A stretch of DNA of 64,000 nucleotides from Microbacterium sp. T32 (lineage in GTDB: Bacteria; Actinomycetota; Actinomycetes; Actinomycetales; Microbacteriaceae), in the NCBI RefSeq assembly GCF_001619615.1, contig NZ_LQQP01000009.1, positions 170,431 to 234,430 of the forward strand, in the 5' to 3' direction. This document shows, piece by piece, positions 43,440 to 52,131 of this stretch; position 1 is the first letter of the stretch; each line of letters starts with the position of its first letter. A program made the position numbers and the translations under genes. Below the pieces are notes generated by a model. It had not been told where the DNA came from. It was given only the letters and a program-made list of their open reading frames with translations, and made no database searches.

Positions 43440-44870
43440 ATGACCGCCACCACCACCGTTCCCCTCCCCGTGGAGCTCCCCGCCTCGCGGCCGCGCCGCG
43501 CCCGGGTCGTGCGTCCGCGTGCCCGGCTCGGCTGGAACCTCGCCGCGACCGCGCTCATCTGGCTCTCGAGCCTCGCGGTGGTGGCGCTGTGGGTCGCGGG
43601 GGGTGGCATCCAGGCCCTTCTCGCTCTGGATGCCGAGACCCTGAACACCCTCGGACGCCTGTGCGGTCTGGTGTCGGCGAACCTGCTGCTGTACCAGGTG
43701 CTGCTCATGGCCCGGGTGCCCGTGTTCGAGCGCGGCTTCGGACGGGACGGGATCACCCGGATGCACCGGCTCGTCGGGTTCTGGTCCTTCGCGCTGTTCT
43801 CCGCGCACATCGTGCTGCAGACCCTGGGTTACGCGGCGGCCGCGAGCGTGAACCCGATCGTGCAGCTGTGGGAGTTCGTCTGGGACTACCCGGGCATGCT
43901 GCTCGCCACCGCCGGGACCGGTCTACTGCTGCTGGTCGTCGCCACCTCCGTGCGCAAGGCGCGCCGCGCGCTGCGTTACGAGTCGTGGCACCTCCTCCAC
44001 CTCTACGGCTACCTCGGGGTCGGCCTCGCCGTTCCGCACATGCTGTGGACCGGCGCCGACTTCACCGCGCACTCCCTCGCATCCGTGTACTGGTGGCTGC
44101 TGTGGGGCGCCACGGCCGCCGCCGTCCTCGTGTTCCGCGTCGGTCTGCCGCTCGTGCGGTCGCTGCGGCACGGCCTTCGCGTCTCCGCCGTCACGCGCGA
44201 CGGAGACCGCGGCGTCGCGGTCACGATGACCGGACGGGCACTGCACCGGATGCCGGTGCGCGCGGGGCAGTTCTTCGTGTGGCGGTTCCTCGACGGCCCG
44301 GGCTGGACCCGCGGCCACCCGTTCTCGCTCGCCGCTGCCCCCGACGGCGGCTCCCTCACCATCGCGGCGCGACTCGTCGGCGACGGCACCGAACGGCTGG
44401 CATCCGTCCGTCCGGGTACCCGCGTCCTCATCGAGGGACCGTACGGAGAGATGACCGCCGACGCCCGCACCGGTCGCAAACTGCTTCTCATCGGCGCCGG
44501 CGCCGGCGTCGCACCGCTGGTCGCGCTCGCCGAAGAGGCCGGGTGGGCGCCGGGCGAGGCGACGCTGCTCGTCCGCGACCACACCGAGGGCGACGCCCTC
44601 CGTCTCAACGCCATCGCGCGCCTCGAACGCGACCGCGGCCTCCGCTACGGCGCCCTCGTGGGGCCGCGCGCTCCCGGAGCCTCGCCGTGGCTGCCGGTCG
44701 GACACTCCGGGTGGAAGGGCCCCGACCTGCTCCGCTACGTCGCCCCCGACCTCGAGCAGCACGACGTCTACCTGTGCGGACCGGGCCCGTGGATGGATGC
44801 CGTGCGCACCGACCTCCGTCGCGCGGGGGTCCCGTCCACCCGCGTCCACGCCGAATCGTTCACCGTCTGA
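43440..44870 (+). CDS. Ferric-reductase-like membrane flavoprotein
   Basis: The 476-residue protein has a membrane domain of about six helices with two sets of heme His (MHRLVGFWSFALFSAHIVLQ, then YESWHLLHLYGYLGVGLAVPHMLW) and a cytosolic FNR-like domain. There, HPFSLAAAPDG is the FAD site, GPYGEM the phosphate loop, GAGAGVAPLVALAEE the NAD(P) site and CGPGPWMD the C-terminal block. It should carry electrons from NAD(P)H across the membrane through heme. The next two genes suggest the acceptor is an exported flavoprotein. Confidence 0.88.
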   Translation: MTATTTVPLPVELPASRPRRARVVRPRARLGWNLAATALIWLSSLAVVALWVAGGGIQALLALDAETLNTLGRLCGLVSANLLLYQVLLMARVPVFERGFGRDGITRMHRLVGFWSFALFSAHIVLQTLGYAAAASVNPIVQLWEFVWDYPGMLLATAGTGLLLLVVATSVRKARRALRYESWHLLHLYGYLGVGLAVPHMLWTGADFTAHSLASVYWWLLWGATAAAVLVFRVGLPLVRSLRHGLRVSAVTRDGDRGVAVTMTGRALHRMPVRAGQFFVWRFLDGPGWTRGHPFSLAAAPDGGSLTIAARLVGDGTERLASVRPGTRVLIEGPYGEMTADARTGRKLLLIGAGAGVAPLVALAEEAGWAPGEATLLVRDHTEGDALRLNAIARLERDRGLRYGALVGPRAPGASPWLPVGHSGWKGPDLLRYVAPDLEQHDVYLCGPGPWMDAVRTDLRRAGVPSTRVHAESFTV

Positions 44871-44892
44871 GATCCGAGGGGGAGAGACAGAG

Positions 44893-45408
44893 ATGAAGAA
44901 GATCTTCTACGCCCTGATGGCGACCGTCACGGGCCTCGTGCTGCTGTTCAGCTACCGGACCTCGCTCGGCGGGGGCACCGAGACCGCGGCGGCCCTCCCG
45001 GCCACGACACCGGCGCCCGCGTCGGCGCAGCGCGCGACGCCGTCGGCCTCGCCCTCCGCGTCGGCGTCGGCCTCGCCGTCCTCTGCTGCCGCGACCCAGA
45101 CGCAGGCCGCGCCCGCGTCGTCCGGTCTCGCGGACGGCACCTACACCGGCTCCGCCGCGAACACGCGCTACGGCCCGGTGCAGGTGCAGATCACGGTGTC
45201 CGGTGGTGTCGTCACCGACGTGCAGGTGCCGGTGTACCCGTCCGAGAACGGTCGCGACCAGCAGATCAACTCCCGCGCGCTGCCGGTCTTGGTGAAGGAG
45301 ACGCTCGCCGCGCAGTCGGCGGACATCGACATGGTGTCGGGCGCCACCTACACGTCCGACGGGTACCTCACGTCGCTGCAGTCGGCGCTGAACGAGGCAC
45401 ACGCATGA
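44893..45408 (+). CDS. Exported FMN-binding protein
   Basis: The 171-residue protein has a signal peptide or N-terminal anchor (MKKIFYALMATVTGLVLLFSY), a long Ser/Ala/Pro-rich linker, and a C-terminal FMN-binding domain. The flavinylation motif SGAT lies at 149-152; T152 is the predicted attachment site for FMN by ApbE. The flavin should sit outside the membrane. It follows the reductase by 22 nt and overlaps apbE by ATGA. Confidence 0.9.
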   Translation: MKKIFYALMATVTGLVLLFSYRTSLGGGTETAAALPATTPAPASAQRATPSASPSASASASPSSAAATQTQAAPASSGLADGTYTGSAANTRYGPVQVQITVSGGVVTDVQVPVYPSENGRDQQINSRALPVLVKETLAAQSADIDMVSGATYTSDGYLTSLQSALNEAHA

Positions 45409-46259
45409 CCCGCCTCCCCGCCGCCACGGTGGTCGAACCCGTGATGGGCACCGTCGTGACCGTGCAGGTACGGGGACGCGCCACGGACGATCCGGCCGTC
45501 CGGGAGCGGGTGGATGCCGCGATGGCGGCGGTGGTCGCCCGGATGCGGGACGACGAACGCGTCTTCTCGACCTACCGCCCCGACTCCGACGTGAGTCTGC
45601 TGCGCGACGGACTGCGCGGCCTCGACGACGTCGACCCCCGCGTCCGCGAGGTCGAGGCGCTGTGCCGCCGGCTCCGCGACGACACCGGCGGCGTCTTCGA
45701 CGCGTGGTGGCGCGGGTGGTTCGACCCGACCGGGGTCGTGAAGGGCTGGTCGGTGGATGCCGCATCGGCGGCACTCGGCGAGCTGCTGACCGTGCCGGGG
45801 ATAGAGGCGGCCGCCGTCAACGCGGGCGGAGACATGCGCCTGCTCCGCGCACCGGGGAGCGATCACGTGTGGAACGTCGGTGTGGCCGACCCCGAAGATG
45901 CTTCCGGCGTCCTGGCCACGATCTCGCTGCCCGAGGGGGCCGTCGCGACGTCGGGCACCGCCGAGCGCGGGCCGCACCTCATCGACCCGCGGTCGGAGCG
46001 TCCGGTCCGGGGCCTCGTGTCCGCGACGGTCGTCGCCGACACGCTCACCGTCGCGGACGTCTGGGCCACCGTGGCCGCCGTCACCGGGATCGACGACCTC
46101 GACGAGGTGCGCGCCGCGCCCGTGGCATCCGGGATCGTCTGGAGCGACGGACGCGTCCGCCGGTGGGCGAGCGGCGTCGAGGTCGACCGCTTCCGCGATC
46201 CCGTCCCCGCGTCAGCGCGCGCGGGGGAGCCGCAGGAGGAAAACCGTCCCGCTCGCTGA
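45405..46259 (+). CDS. apbE: FAD:protein FMN transferase
   Basis: The 284-residue enzyme attaches FMN to Thr/Ser in target proteins using FAD. Visible motifs are MGTVVTVQV, FSTYRPDSDVSLL, GVVKGWSVDAA, AAVNAGGDMR and VATSGTAERGPHLIDPRS, typical of ApbE. No clear signal peptide is seen, so the location of the reaction is open. It is translationally coupled to the FMN-binding protein, its evident target. Its last 48 bp overlap the end of the convergent kinase gene. Confidence 0.92.
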   Translation: MTRLPAATVVEPVMGTVVTVQVRGRATDDPAVRERVDAAMAAVVARMRDDERVFSTYRPDSDVSLLRDGLRGLDDVDPRVREVEALCRRLRDDTGGVFDAWWRGWFDPTGVVKGWSVDAASAALGELLTVPGIEAAAVNAGGDMRLLRAPGSDHVWNVGVADPEDASGVLATISLPEGAVATSGTAERGPHLIDPRSERPVRGLVSATVVADTLTVADVWATVAAVTGIDDLDEVRAAPVASGIVWSDGRVRRWASGVEVDRFRDPVPASARAGEPQEENRPAR

Positions 46260-47195
46260 CGTGTTCTTCACCGCGATCGTGCCGCCGTGACGGGTCGCCG
46301 CTTCGCGGACGAGGGCGAGCCCGAGACCGAAGCCCCGCCGCCGGCCCGACTCCGCGCCGCGGGCGAACCTCTCGAAGATCCGCTCGCGATCCTCGGGACG
46401 GATGCCACTTCCCGCATCGGCGACCCGGATCTCGACCGTGTCGCCCTCGACGCGTGCCGTGACCGAGACGGTGCTCCCGCTCGGCGCGTGACTCACGGCG
46501 TTGTCGATCAGCGCGGTGCCCACGCGGGTGAGCGTCACCGGCGGCAGCGCGGCGCGGAGTCCGGCAGGTCCGCTGTCGAGGTCGATCGCGACGCCGGCCT
46601 CGGCGGCGAGCGGCCCGACGACCGTCACCGCGGCTCGGAGGCCCTCGGCGACCGCCGCGGTGCCGTCGGCCGACGCCGCGCCCTCCGCCGACAGCAGCAT
46701 GTCGGTGAGGATGTCGTCCATCAGGTCCGCGTCCCCGCGCAGCCGGTCGAGCGTGTCCTCCAGCGGCTCGCCGCGCGCGAGGCGCCGCTGGGCGATCTGC
46801 ACGCGGCTGTTGAGGGCCGTGAGCGGAGTGCGGAGTTCGTGACTGGCATCCGAGACGAAGGCGCGCTGACGGCGGAGCGCGTCGTCGAGCGGACGGACCG
46901 ACCACCGGGATGCCGCCCACCCCACGAGCCCCATGACGACCACGCCCAACAGGCCGAGGCCGAGCACCCACGGCAGCACGTCGTCGAAGTCGACCACGAC
47001 CCGGTCGCCCGGCAGCCCGCCCGGGGCGGCGCCCGGGACCCCGTGATGACCCGCCTCGCGGCGCGCGTTGGAGAGGAGGACGGCGACGAGGATGCCGACG
47101 CCCGCCGTGAGCGCGATGGCCGAGCCGCCGCCGACGAGCAGACCGACCCGCGCCGCGGCGCGCCGCACGACCCGGCGGTCGTCCGCCGCCGTCAT
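46212..47195 (-). CDS. Sensor histidine kinase
   Basis: The 327-residue kinase has two membrane helices around a short loop, the H-box FVSDASHELRTPLTALNSR with the phospho-His, and a C-terminal ATPase domain (LIDNAVSHAPSG, GFGLGLALVREA). No PAS or HAMP domain is clear. Its gene overlaps the response regulator by ATGA and the end of apbE by 48 bp. The signal could be redox state, but this is a guess from position. Confidence 0.87.
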   Translation of the reverse strand: MTAADDRRVVRRAAARVGLLVGGGSAIALTAGVGILVAVLLSNARREAGHHGVPGAAPGGLPGDRVVVDFDDVLPWVLGLGLLGVVVMGLVGWAASRWSVRPLDDALRRQRAFVSDASHELRTPLTALNSRVQIAQRRLARGEPLEDTLDRLRGDADLMDDILTDMLLSAEGAASADGTAAVAEGLRAAVTVVGPLAAEAGVAIDLDSGPAGLRAALPPVTLTRVGTALIDNAVSHAPSGSTVSVTARVEGDTVEIRVADAGSGIRPEDRERIFERFARGAESGRRRGFGLGLALVREAATRHGGTIAVKNTSASGTVFLLRLPRAR

Positions 47196-47869
47196 CGGGC
47201 ACCTCCCGCGCGGTAGCCGCGGCCGCGGACCGTTTCGACGATGTCGGGGGAGCACTTGCGGCGGAGGTAGTGGACGTACGTGTCGACCGTGGTGACGGCG
47301 TCGGCGGAGGCGAACACGTCGCGCGCGATCTGTTCGCGCGAGAAGACGTGGTCGGGGCTGGACGTGAGGAGGTCGAGCAGAGCGTTCTCGGTCGTCGTCA
47401 GGCTCACGCGCGCGCCGCCGGGGGAGTACACCGCCGCGGCGTCGGGGACGTACGTCCACTCCGCCACCGCGCGGCGTCGCCCCTCCGCGCGGAACCCGCG
47501 ATGGAGGGCGCGCAGGCGCGCGAGGAGCTCGTCGTAATCGAACGGCTTCACCAGGTAATCGTTGGCCCCGGCGTCCAGGCCGTCGACGCGGTCGGCGATC
47601 GACCCGAGCGCCGTAAGCATGAGGACGGGCGTCGTGATGCGCGCCGTGCGCAGTGCCGCGACGACGTGCTCGCCGTCGAGCCCCGGCAGGCGCCGATCCA
47701 GCACGATGAGGTCGACCCGCTCCCGCAGGGCGCGATCACGCGCCGCGAGCCCGTCGCTCTCGTGCGCGACGTCGTAGACCTCGCCCAGCACCTCGATCGT
47801 CATGGCGGAGATCTCGCCGTCATCCTCGACGTACAGCAGTCGCGGGCGTCGCGTGTGGTCGAGGGTCAT
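47192..47869 (-). CDS. OmpR-family response regulator
   Basis: The 225-residue protein has a receiver domain (D58 in IVLDRRLPGLDGEH; Lys in YLVKPFDYDEL) and a winged-helix output domain ending ETVRGRGYRAGG. It is partner to the kinase behind it and overlaps both neighbours by ATGA. Target genes are unknown; the flavin cassette on the other side is a fair guess. Confidence 0.9.
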   Translation of the reverse strand: MTLDHTRRPRLLYVEDDGEISAMTIEVLGEVYDVAHESDGLAARDRALRERVDLIVLDRRLPGLDGEHVVAALRTARITTPVLMLTALGSIADRVDGLDAGANDYLVKPFDYDELLARLRALHRGFRAEGRRRAVAEWTYVPDAAAVYSPGGARVSLTTTENALLDLLTSSPDHVFSREQIARDVFASADAVTTVDTYVHYLRRKCSPDIVETVRGRGYRAGGAR

Positions 47870-48177
47870 CGCACGCCCGCGCGCGGCGGTTCGACGGTCC
47901 ACCCGAGACGCTCGAGCGCGGCATGCAGGCGACGCGCCTGCGCCCACGCGATCTCGCCCGAGACATCGGAGTAGACATCGATCGCGAACGGCGGCGGGTC
48001 GGCGAACTTCGGGATCTCGACCTCCGCCCACGCGTGCGGAGCGAGCCAGACGCGGGGGTGCGACGTACGGGCGTCGTCGACCCCGCCGTCCGCCGCGAAC
48101 GCGATGACATCGAGCGCGTCGATCTTGGTGACGGGCATGTCGACGACGAGGGTCACGGCGTGGAGTTCTTCGGTCAT
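47866..48177 (-). CDS. Hypothetical protein coupled to a two-component system
   Basis: The 103-residue protein is soluble and of mixed alpha-beta character by eye: LHAVTLVVDMPVTKIDALDV, a middle block WLAPHAWAEVEIPKFADPPP, and a terminal amphipathic stretch ARRLHAALERLGWTVE. I do not recognise a family. Its stop overlaps the response-regulator start (ATGA), so the pair is translated together and it leads the operon. It may be a third component that modulates the kinase or regulator. Confidence 0.65.
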   Translation of the reverse strand: MTEELHAVTLVVDMPVTKIDALDVIAFAADGGVDDARTSHPRVWLAPHAWAEVEIPKFADPPPFAIDVYSDVSGEIAWAQARRLHAALERLGWTVEPPRAGVR

Positions 48178-48243
48178 CGGGCACCTCCCGCGATCATCCT
48201 CACACGCGCGACCCGCACACGGGCGGGGAACGCGCGCCGGGAC

Positions 48244-48249
48244 TACCCT
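48244..48249 (+). promoter_or_regulatory. -10 hexamer of a probable leaderless promoter (NUDIX gene)
   Basis: TACCCT ends 7 nt before the ATG at 48257. Confidence 0.45.
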
Positions 48250-48256
48250 CGACCCC

Positions 48257-48970
48257 ATGCGTTCCCCCCGCGACGACCTGCAGTCCCTCGTCGACGGCGC
48301 CACGGACGACATGTTCGCGGAGCTGCGGGCGCTCCCCGTCGACGGCGACGCGCGCGACGCTGCGGTGCTGATCCTCTTCGGAACCCTGGATGCCGTGCCC
48401 AGCGCGCACGTCTCGCGTGCCGTCCCGTCCGACCTCGACGTGCTGCTCCTCGCCCGCGCCGACACCCTCCGAGCCCACCCCGGACAGGTGGCCTTCCCCG
48501 GTGGTCGGGTCGACCCCGGCGACGACGGGCCGGTCGCCGCGGCCCTGCGCGAGGCCCGCGAGGAGACGGGCCTGGATCCCGCCGGCGTCGGCGTCATCGG
48601 AACGCTTCCGCCCGTTCCGCTCGTCTACTCCCGTCATCTCGTCACCCCGGTCGTGGCCTGGTGGGAGCGGCCGACCCCGGTGCGGGCGGTGGATGCCGCG
48701 GAATCGGCCGCCGTGTTCCGCGCTCCGGTCGCCGATCTCCTCGACCCGGAGCGTCGCGGAGTCACCGTGATCCGGCGGGACGGCCGCGAGTGGCGCGGCC
48801 CCGCGTTCGTGGTGCCGCACGCGGCCGGCGCTCACGTCGTGTGGGGCTTCACCGCGATGCTCCTGAACGGCATGTTCGACCGACTGGGCTGGACGGAGCC
48901 GTGGGATCGGACGCGCGAGATCCCCCTGCCCGCGGTGAGCGCTCCTCCTCCCCAGGCATCCATTCCCTAG
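48257..48970 (+). CDS. NUDIX hydrolase, CoA-pyrophosphatase type
   Basis: The 237-residue protein has a full NUDIX box, GGRVDPGDDGPVAAALREAREETGL, preceded by HPGQVAFPGG, the NudL/CoAse pattern. It should hydrolyse coenzyme A or similar nucleoside diphosphates. Length and domain edges are normal. Confidence 0.88.
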   Translation: MRSPRDDLQSLVDGATDDMFAELRALPVDGDARDAAVLILFGTLDAVPSAHVSRAVPSDLDVLLLARADTLRAHPGQVAFPGGRVDPGDDGPVAAALREAREETGLDPAGVGVIGTLPPVPLVYSRHLVTPVVAWWERPTPVRAVDAAESAAVFRAPVADLLDPERRGVTVIRRDGREWRGPAFVVPHAAGAHVVWGFTAMLLNGMFDRLGWTEPWDRTREIPLPAVSAPPPQASIP

Positions 48971-49020
48971 CGTTTTCCTTTCCGTTCGTCACCCCGCGCA
49001 CCCCTGCCCCCGGGGGTCGC

Positions 49021-49026
49021 TAGCGT
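49021..49026 (+). promoter_or_regulatory. -10 hexamer of a probable leaderless promoter (pgi)
   Basis: TAGCGT ends 7 nt before the GTG at 49034. Confidence 0.45.
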
Positions 49027-49033
49027 GGTGTCC

Positions 49034-50713
49034 GTGACTGCTCCCGTTGATCCCACCACCACGTCCGCCTGGGCCCGCCTCACGGCCCTGCGCGAGAGCT
49101 TCGACCCCGATCTGCGCGGATGGTTCGCCGCCGACCCGGGTCGCGTCGACAGCCTCACCCGCACCGTGGGCGATCTGCACGTCGACCTCTCCAAGAACCT
49201 CGTCACGCCCGAGATCCTCGAGGCCCTCGTGGCGCTCGCCGACGAGACCGGTGTCCGCGATCGGTTCGCCGAGATGTTGAGCGGCGCCCACCTCAACACG
49301 TCGGAGGACCGCGCGGTCCTGCACACCGCGCTGCGTCGTCCCGCGGACGCCACGCCCGCGCTGCACGTCGACGGGCAGGACGTCGACCACGACGTCCAGG
49401 CCGTCTTGTCCGCGATGTCCGCGTTCGCCGACCGTGTGCGCAGCGGCGAGTGGCAGGGCGTGACCGGCAAGAAGGTGACGCACGTCGTCAACATCGGCAT
49501 CGGCGGCTCCGACCTCGGCCCGGTGATGGTCTACGAGGCCCTCAAGCCTTTGGCGGATGCCGGCATCCAGGCGCGGTTCGTCAGCAACATCGACCCGACC
49601 GACATCGCCGAGAAGACCGCCGACCTCGATCCCGAGACCACCCTCTTCATCGTCGCGTCGAAGACGTTCACGACGCTCGAGACCCTCACCAACGCCCGCC
49701 TCGCACGCGACTGGCTGTGGTCCGGTCTCGCCGGGGCCGGCGCGATCGACGACACCGACGCGGCCCGGGTCGACGCGGTCGCCCACCACTTCGTCGCGGT
49801 CTCCACGGCTCTCGACAAGGTCGAGGCCTTCGGTATCGACCCCACGAACGCGTTCGGGTTCTGGGATTGGGTCGGCGGGCGCTACTCCGTCGACTCGGCG
49901 ATCGGGCTCTCGCTCATGATCACGTTCGGTCCGGCCGCGTTCCGTGAGCTCCTGAGCGGCTTCCACACCGTCGACGTCCACGTCGCCACCACGCCGGTCG
50001 AGCAGAACGTCCCGGTCCTCATGGGGCTGCTCAACGTCTGGTACACCAACTTCCTCGGCGCGCAGTCGCACGCGGTGCTGCCGTACGCGCAGCAGCTGAG
50101 CCGCTTCGCCGCGTACCTGCAGCAGCTCACGATGGAGTCCAACGGCAAGTCGGTGCGGTGGGACGGCTCGCCGGTCACGACCGACACGGGCGAGATCTTC
50201 TGGGGCGAGCCTGGGACGAACGGCCAGCACGCCTTCTACCAGCTCATCCACCAGGGCACGCGCCTCATCCCCGCCGATTTCATCGCGTTCGTGAACCCCG
50301 CGTACCCGCTCGCCGACGGCGGACGTGACGTGCACGGTCTGTTCCTCGCGAACTTCCTCGCGCAGACCAAGGCCCTCGCTTTCGGCAAGACGGCGGAGGA
50401 GGTCGAGGCCGAGGGCACCACGGGCGCCCTGGTGGCCGCTCGCACCTTCCCCGGCAACCGGCCGACGACGTCGATCTTCGCCCCGGCCCTGACGCCCGCG
50501 GTGCTCGGCCAGCTCATCGCGCTGTACGAGCACATCACGTTCACGCAGGGCACCGTGTGGGGCATCAACTCCTTCGACCAATGGGGTGTCGAGCTCGGCA
50601 AGCAGCTCGCGCTGCAGATCGCTCCCGCGATCGAGGGCGACGACGACGCTCTCGCGTCTCAGGATGCCTCCACCGCAGCGCTCCTGAACTACTACCGCGC
50701 ACACCGGTCCTGA
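49034..50713 (+). CDS. pgi: Glucose-6-phosphate isomerase
   Basis: The 559-residue enzyme interconverts glucose-6-phosphate and fructose-6-phosphate. Family blocks are [51 protein letters not shown], the active-site Glu in [11 protein letters not shown], and [10 protein letters not shown]. Two GTG codons upstream (49025 and 49028) are in frame, but GTG at 49034 gives the usual VTAPVDPTT start and matches the -10 hexamer position. Confidence 0.96.
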   Translation: MTAPVDPTTTSAWARLTALRESFDPDLRGWFAADPGRVDSLTRTVGDLHVDLSKNLVTPEILEALVALADETGVRDRFAEMLSGAHLNTSEDRAVLHTALRRPADATPALHVDGQDVDHDVQAVLSAMSAFADRVRSGEWQGVTGKKVTHVVNIGIGGSDLGPVMVYEALKPLADAGIQARFVSNIDPTDIAEKTADLDPETTLFIVASKTFTTLETLTNARLARDWLWSGLAGAGAIDDTDAARVDAVAHHFVAVSTALDKVEAFGIDPTNAFGFWDWVGGRYSVDSAIGLSLMITFGPAAFRELLSGFHTVDVHVATTPVEQNVPVLMGLLNVWYTNFLGAQSHAVLPYAQQLSRFAAYLQQLTMESNGKSVRWDGSPVTTDTGEIFWGEPGTNGQHAFYQLIHQGTRLIPADFIAFVNPAYPLADGGRDVHGLFLANFLAQTKALAFGKTAEEVEAEGTTGALVAARTFPGNRPTTSIFAPALTPAVLGQLIALYEHITFTQGTVWGINSFDQWGVELGKQLALQIAPAIEGDDDALASQDASTAALLNYYRAHRS

Positions 50714-50714
50714 C

Positions 50715-50742
50715 GGCGCCCGCCGCTCCTCGCGCGGGCGCC
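50715..50742 (+). terminator. GC-rich hairpin behind pgi
   Basis: GGCGCCCGC pairs with GCGGGCGCC around a 10-nt loop, directly after the pgi stop. There is no T run, so it is a weak terminator candidate. Confidence 0.45.
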
Positions 50743-50756
50743 GCGGCCGTGGAACG

Positions 50757-50809
50757 CGACGAACGGGTCGATTCGCAAGATTTTTCTCGCCGGATCGGCC
50801 CGTTCGTCG
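50757..50809. repeat. 16-bp inverted repeat between pgi and the lysozyme-like gene
   Basis: CGACGAACGGGTCGAT (50757-50772) pairs with ATCGGCCCGTTCGTCG (50794-50809), with one G-T wobble. The 21-nt loop contains a run of five T. It could be a transcript-end hairpin, a leader structure or a small RNA; nothing in it fits a coding frame. Confidence 0.55.
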
Positions 50810-51098
50810 TTCGTGCGCGGGATGAGATCTTTCCCGCCCCGCGCCAGGCTGGGGAGCGGCGGTAGGCGCGAAGATCTAAACGCCTGACCAGCAGCTATAT
50901 CCGGGCGCAGGTCGGTGGCGCTGCGTTCGAAGACGTTCGCGGGTCCGTCGGGCCCGCGCGGGTGATGCAGCGGTGACGTCCGCATCCACGGCCCTCCCAG
51001 GTAACGAACAGATAACGCTCAGAACGGCCACCCACACTCGGGGACTCGTGTCGACCCGACGGCACGGCTCCCGCGCTCGTACCCGACGAGGCGCGCCG
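50810..51098. other. Upstream region of the lysozyme-like gene
   Basis: This stretch holds no gene I can support. It includes an 11-bp-offset repeat at 51001-51016 and probably a long leader. I found no riboswitch that I can name; a c-di-AMP (ydaO) element, common before such genes, was looked for and not recognised. Confidence 0.35.
51001..51016 (+). promoter_or_regulatory. Possible MtrA-type box
   Basis: GTAAC (51001-51005) and ATAAC (51012-51016) are offset by 11 bp, similar to the GTnAC direct repeats of actinobacterial MtrA, an OmpR regulator of wall hydrolase genes. Confidence 0.3.
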
Positions 51099-52043
51099 AT
51101 GACGAAAGATTCACCCGTTTTGCTGCGTTCCGATCTGAAGCTCCGCAAGAAGCTCCGCCACGTCCATTCCGCCCGCCGGTCGCTCGTCACCGCCGCCACG
51201 TGCGCCGGTGTCGCGCTGGGTATCGTCGCCACGACCGGCGTCGCCGCGGCCGCCCCCGTGTCGCTGCCCGAGGCTGCGGCATCCTCGTTCTCCGCTCCCG
51301 TGTTCCGCGCGGTGTCCGCGAGCGGCAGCCCGGTCACGCTCGACGGTGTGGTCGGCGATGCCAACTCCGCGCTCACCCGGGCGCAGACGGCCTTGACGGA
51401 TGCCGCGACGGTCGAAGCCGACATCGCCAAGACCGGACTCCCGCTGTCGGTGGGGGACACCTCGGTCGACACCTCCGCACTCCAGACCGCGGCCGACCGC
51501 CTGTCGGCATCCGATCTGCTCCCCGTCGTGCTGGTTCCGGCGCTCAGCCAGAACGCGGCGACCGAGACCGAGCGGGTCGCCGACCGCGTCACGGAGCTCC
51601 GCGGCAGCCTCAACGACGCGGTGGCCGCCAAGGCCGCGGCCGATGCCGCCGCGGAGGCGAAGCGTCAGGCCGAGGCGGCGGCTGCGGCCGAGGCGCAGCG
51701 GCAGAAGGAGGCGGCCGAGGCTCTCGCCCGCGTCAACACACCCGACGGCGCGAAGGACTTCGCCGCGACCTACGCCGCCGAGCAGTACGGCTGGGGCTCC
51801 GACCAGTTCTCGTGCCTCGTGTCGCTGTGGACCAAGGAGTCCGGCTGGAACTACCAGGCGTACAACCCGAGCGGTGCCACCGGTATCCCGCAGTCGCTCC
51901 CCGGGAGCAAGATGGCGACGTTCGGCGACGACTGGCAGACCAACGCCGCCACGCAGATCAAGTGGGGTCTGGATTACATCTCCCGCGGCTACGGGACCCC
52001 GTGCGCGGCATGGGGTCACTCCCAGGCGACGAACTGGTACTGA
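51099..52043 (+). CDS. Secreted lysozyme-like/transglycosylase (SLT-type) protein
   Basis: The 314-residue protein has a signal sequence (residues ~28-53, ending GVAAAAP), an Ala-rich coiled-coil part (ADAAAEAKRQAEAAAAAEA), and a C-terminal lysozyme-like domain: FSCLVSLWTKESGWNYQAYN with the catalytic Glu, GATGIPQSLPGSKMA and GTPCAAWGHSQATNWY. It should cut peptidoglycan outside the cell. A close paralog lies at 58042-59022. A possible MtrA box is 80 bp upstream. Confidence 0.85.
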   Translation: MTKDSPVLLRSDLKLRKKLRHVHSARRSLVTAATCAGVALGIVATTGVAAAAPVSLPEAAASSFSAPVFRAVSASGSPVTLDGVVGDANSALTRAQTALTDAATVEADIAKTGLPLSVGDTSVDTSALQTAADRLSASDLLPVVLVPALSQNAATETERVADRVTELRGSLNDAVAAKAAADAAAEAKRQAEAAAAAEAQRQKEAAEALARVNTPDGAKDFAATYAAEQYGWGSDQFSCLVSLWTKESGWNYQAYNPSGATGIPQSLPGSKMATFGDDWQTNAATQIKWGLDYISRGYGTPCAAWGHSQATNWY

Positions 52044-52072
52044 GAGCGAATTCTCAGCCCGCACACCTTCTC

Positions 52073-52096
52073 AGCGATATATCGTTGTATATCGCT
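52073..52096. promoter_or_regulatory. PadR operator candidate
   Basis: AGCGATATA (52073-52081) and its complement TATATCGCT (52088-52096) are separated by 6 bp. The site lies about 35 bp upstream of the padR start and contains the TATAT stretch likely to be the -10. AT-rich dyads of this kind are bound by PadR repressors of their own genes. Confidence 0.55.
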
Positions 52097-52131
52097 GGAC
52101 CCATCCGGGGTCCGCTTTTCGGGAGGTCATC

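Noticed and set aside
50810..51098. A ydaO (c-di-AMP) riboswitch before the lysozyme-like gene
   Set aside because: Such elements often precede these genes in actinobacteria, but I could not find the conserved ydaO core or its paired stems in this stretch.
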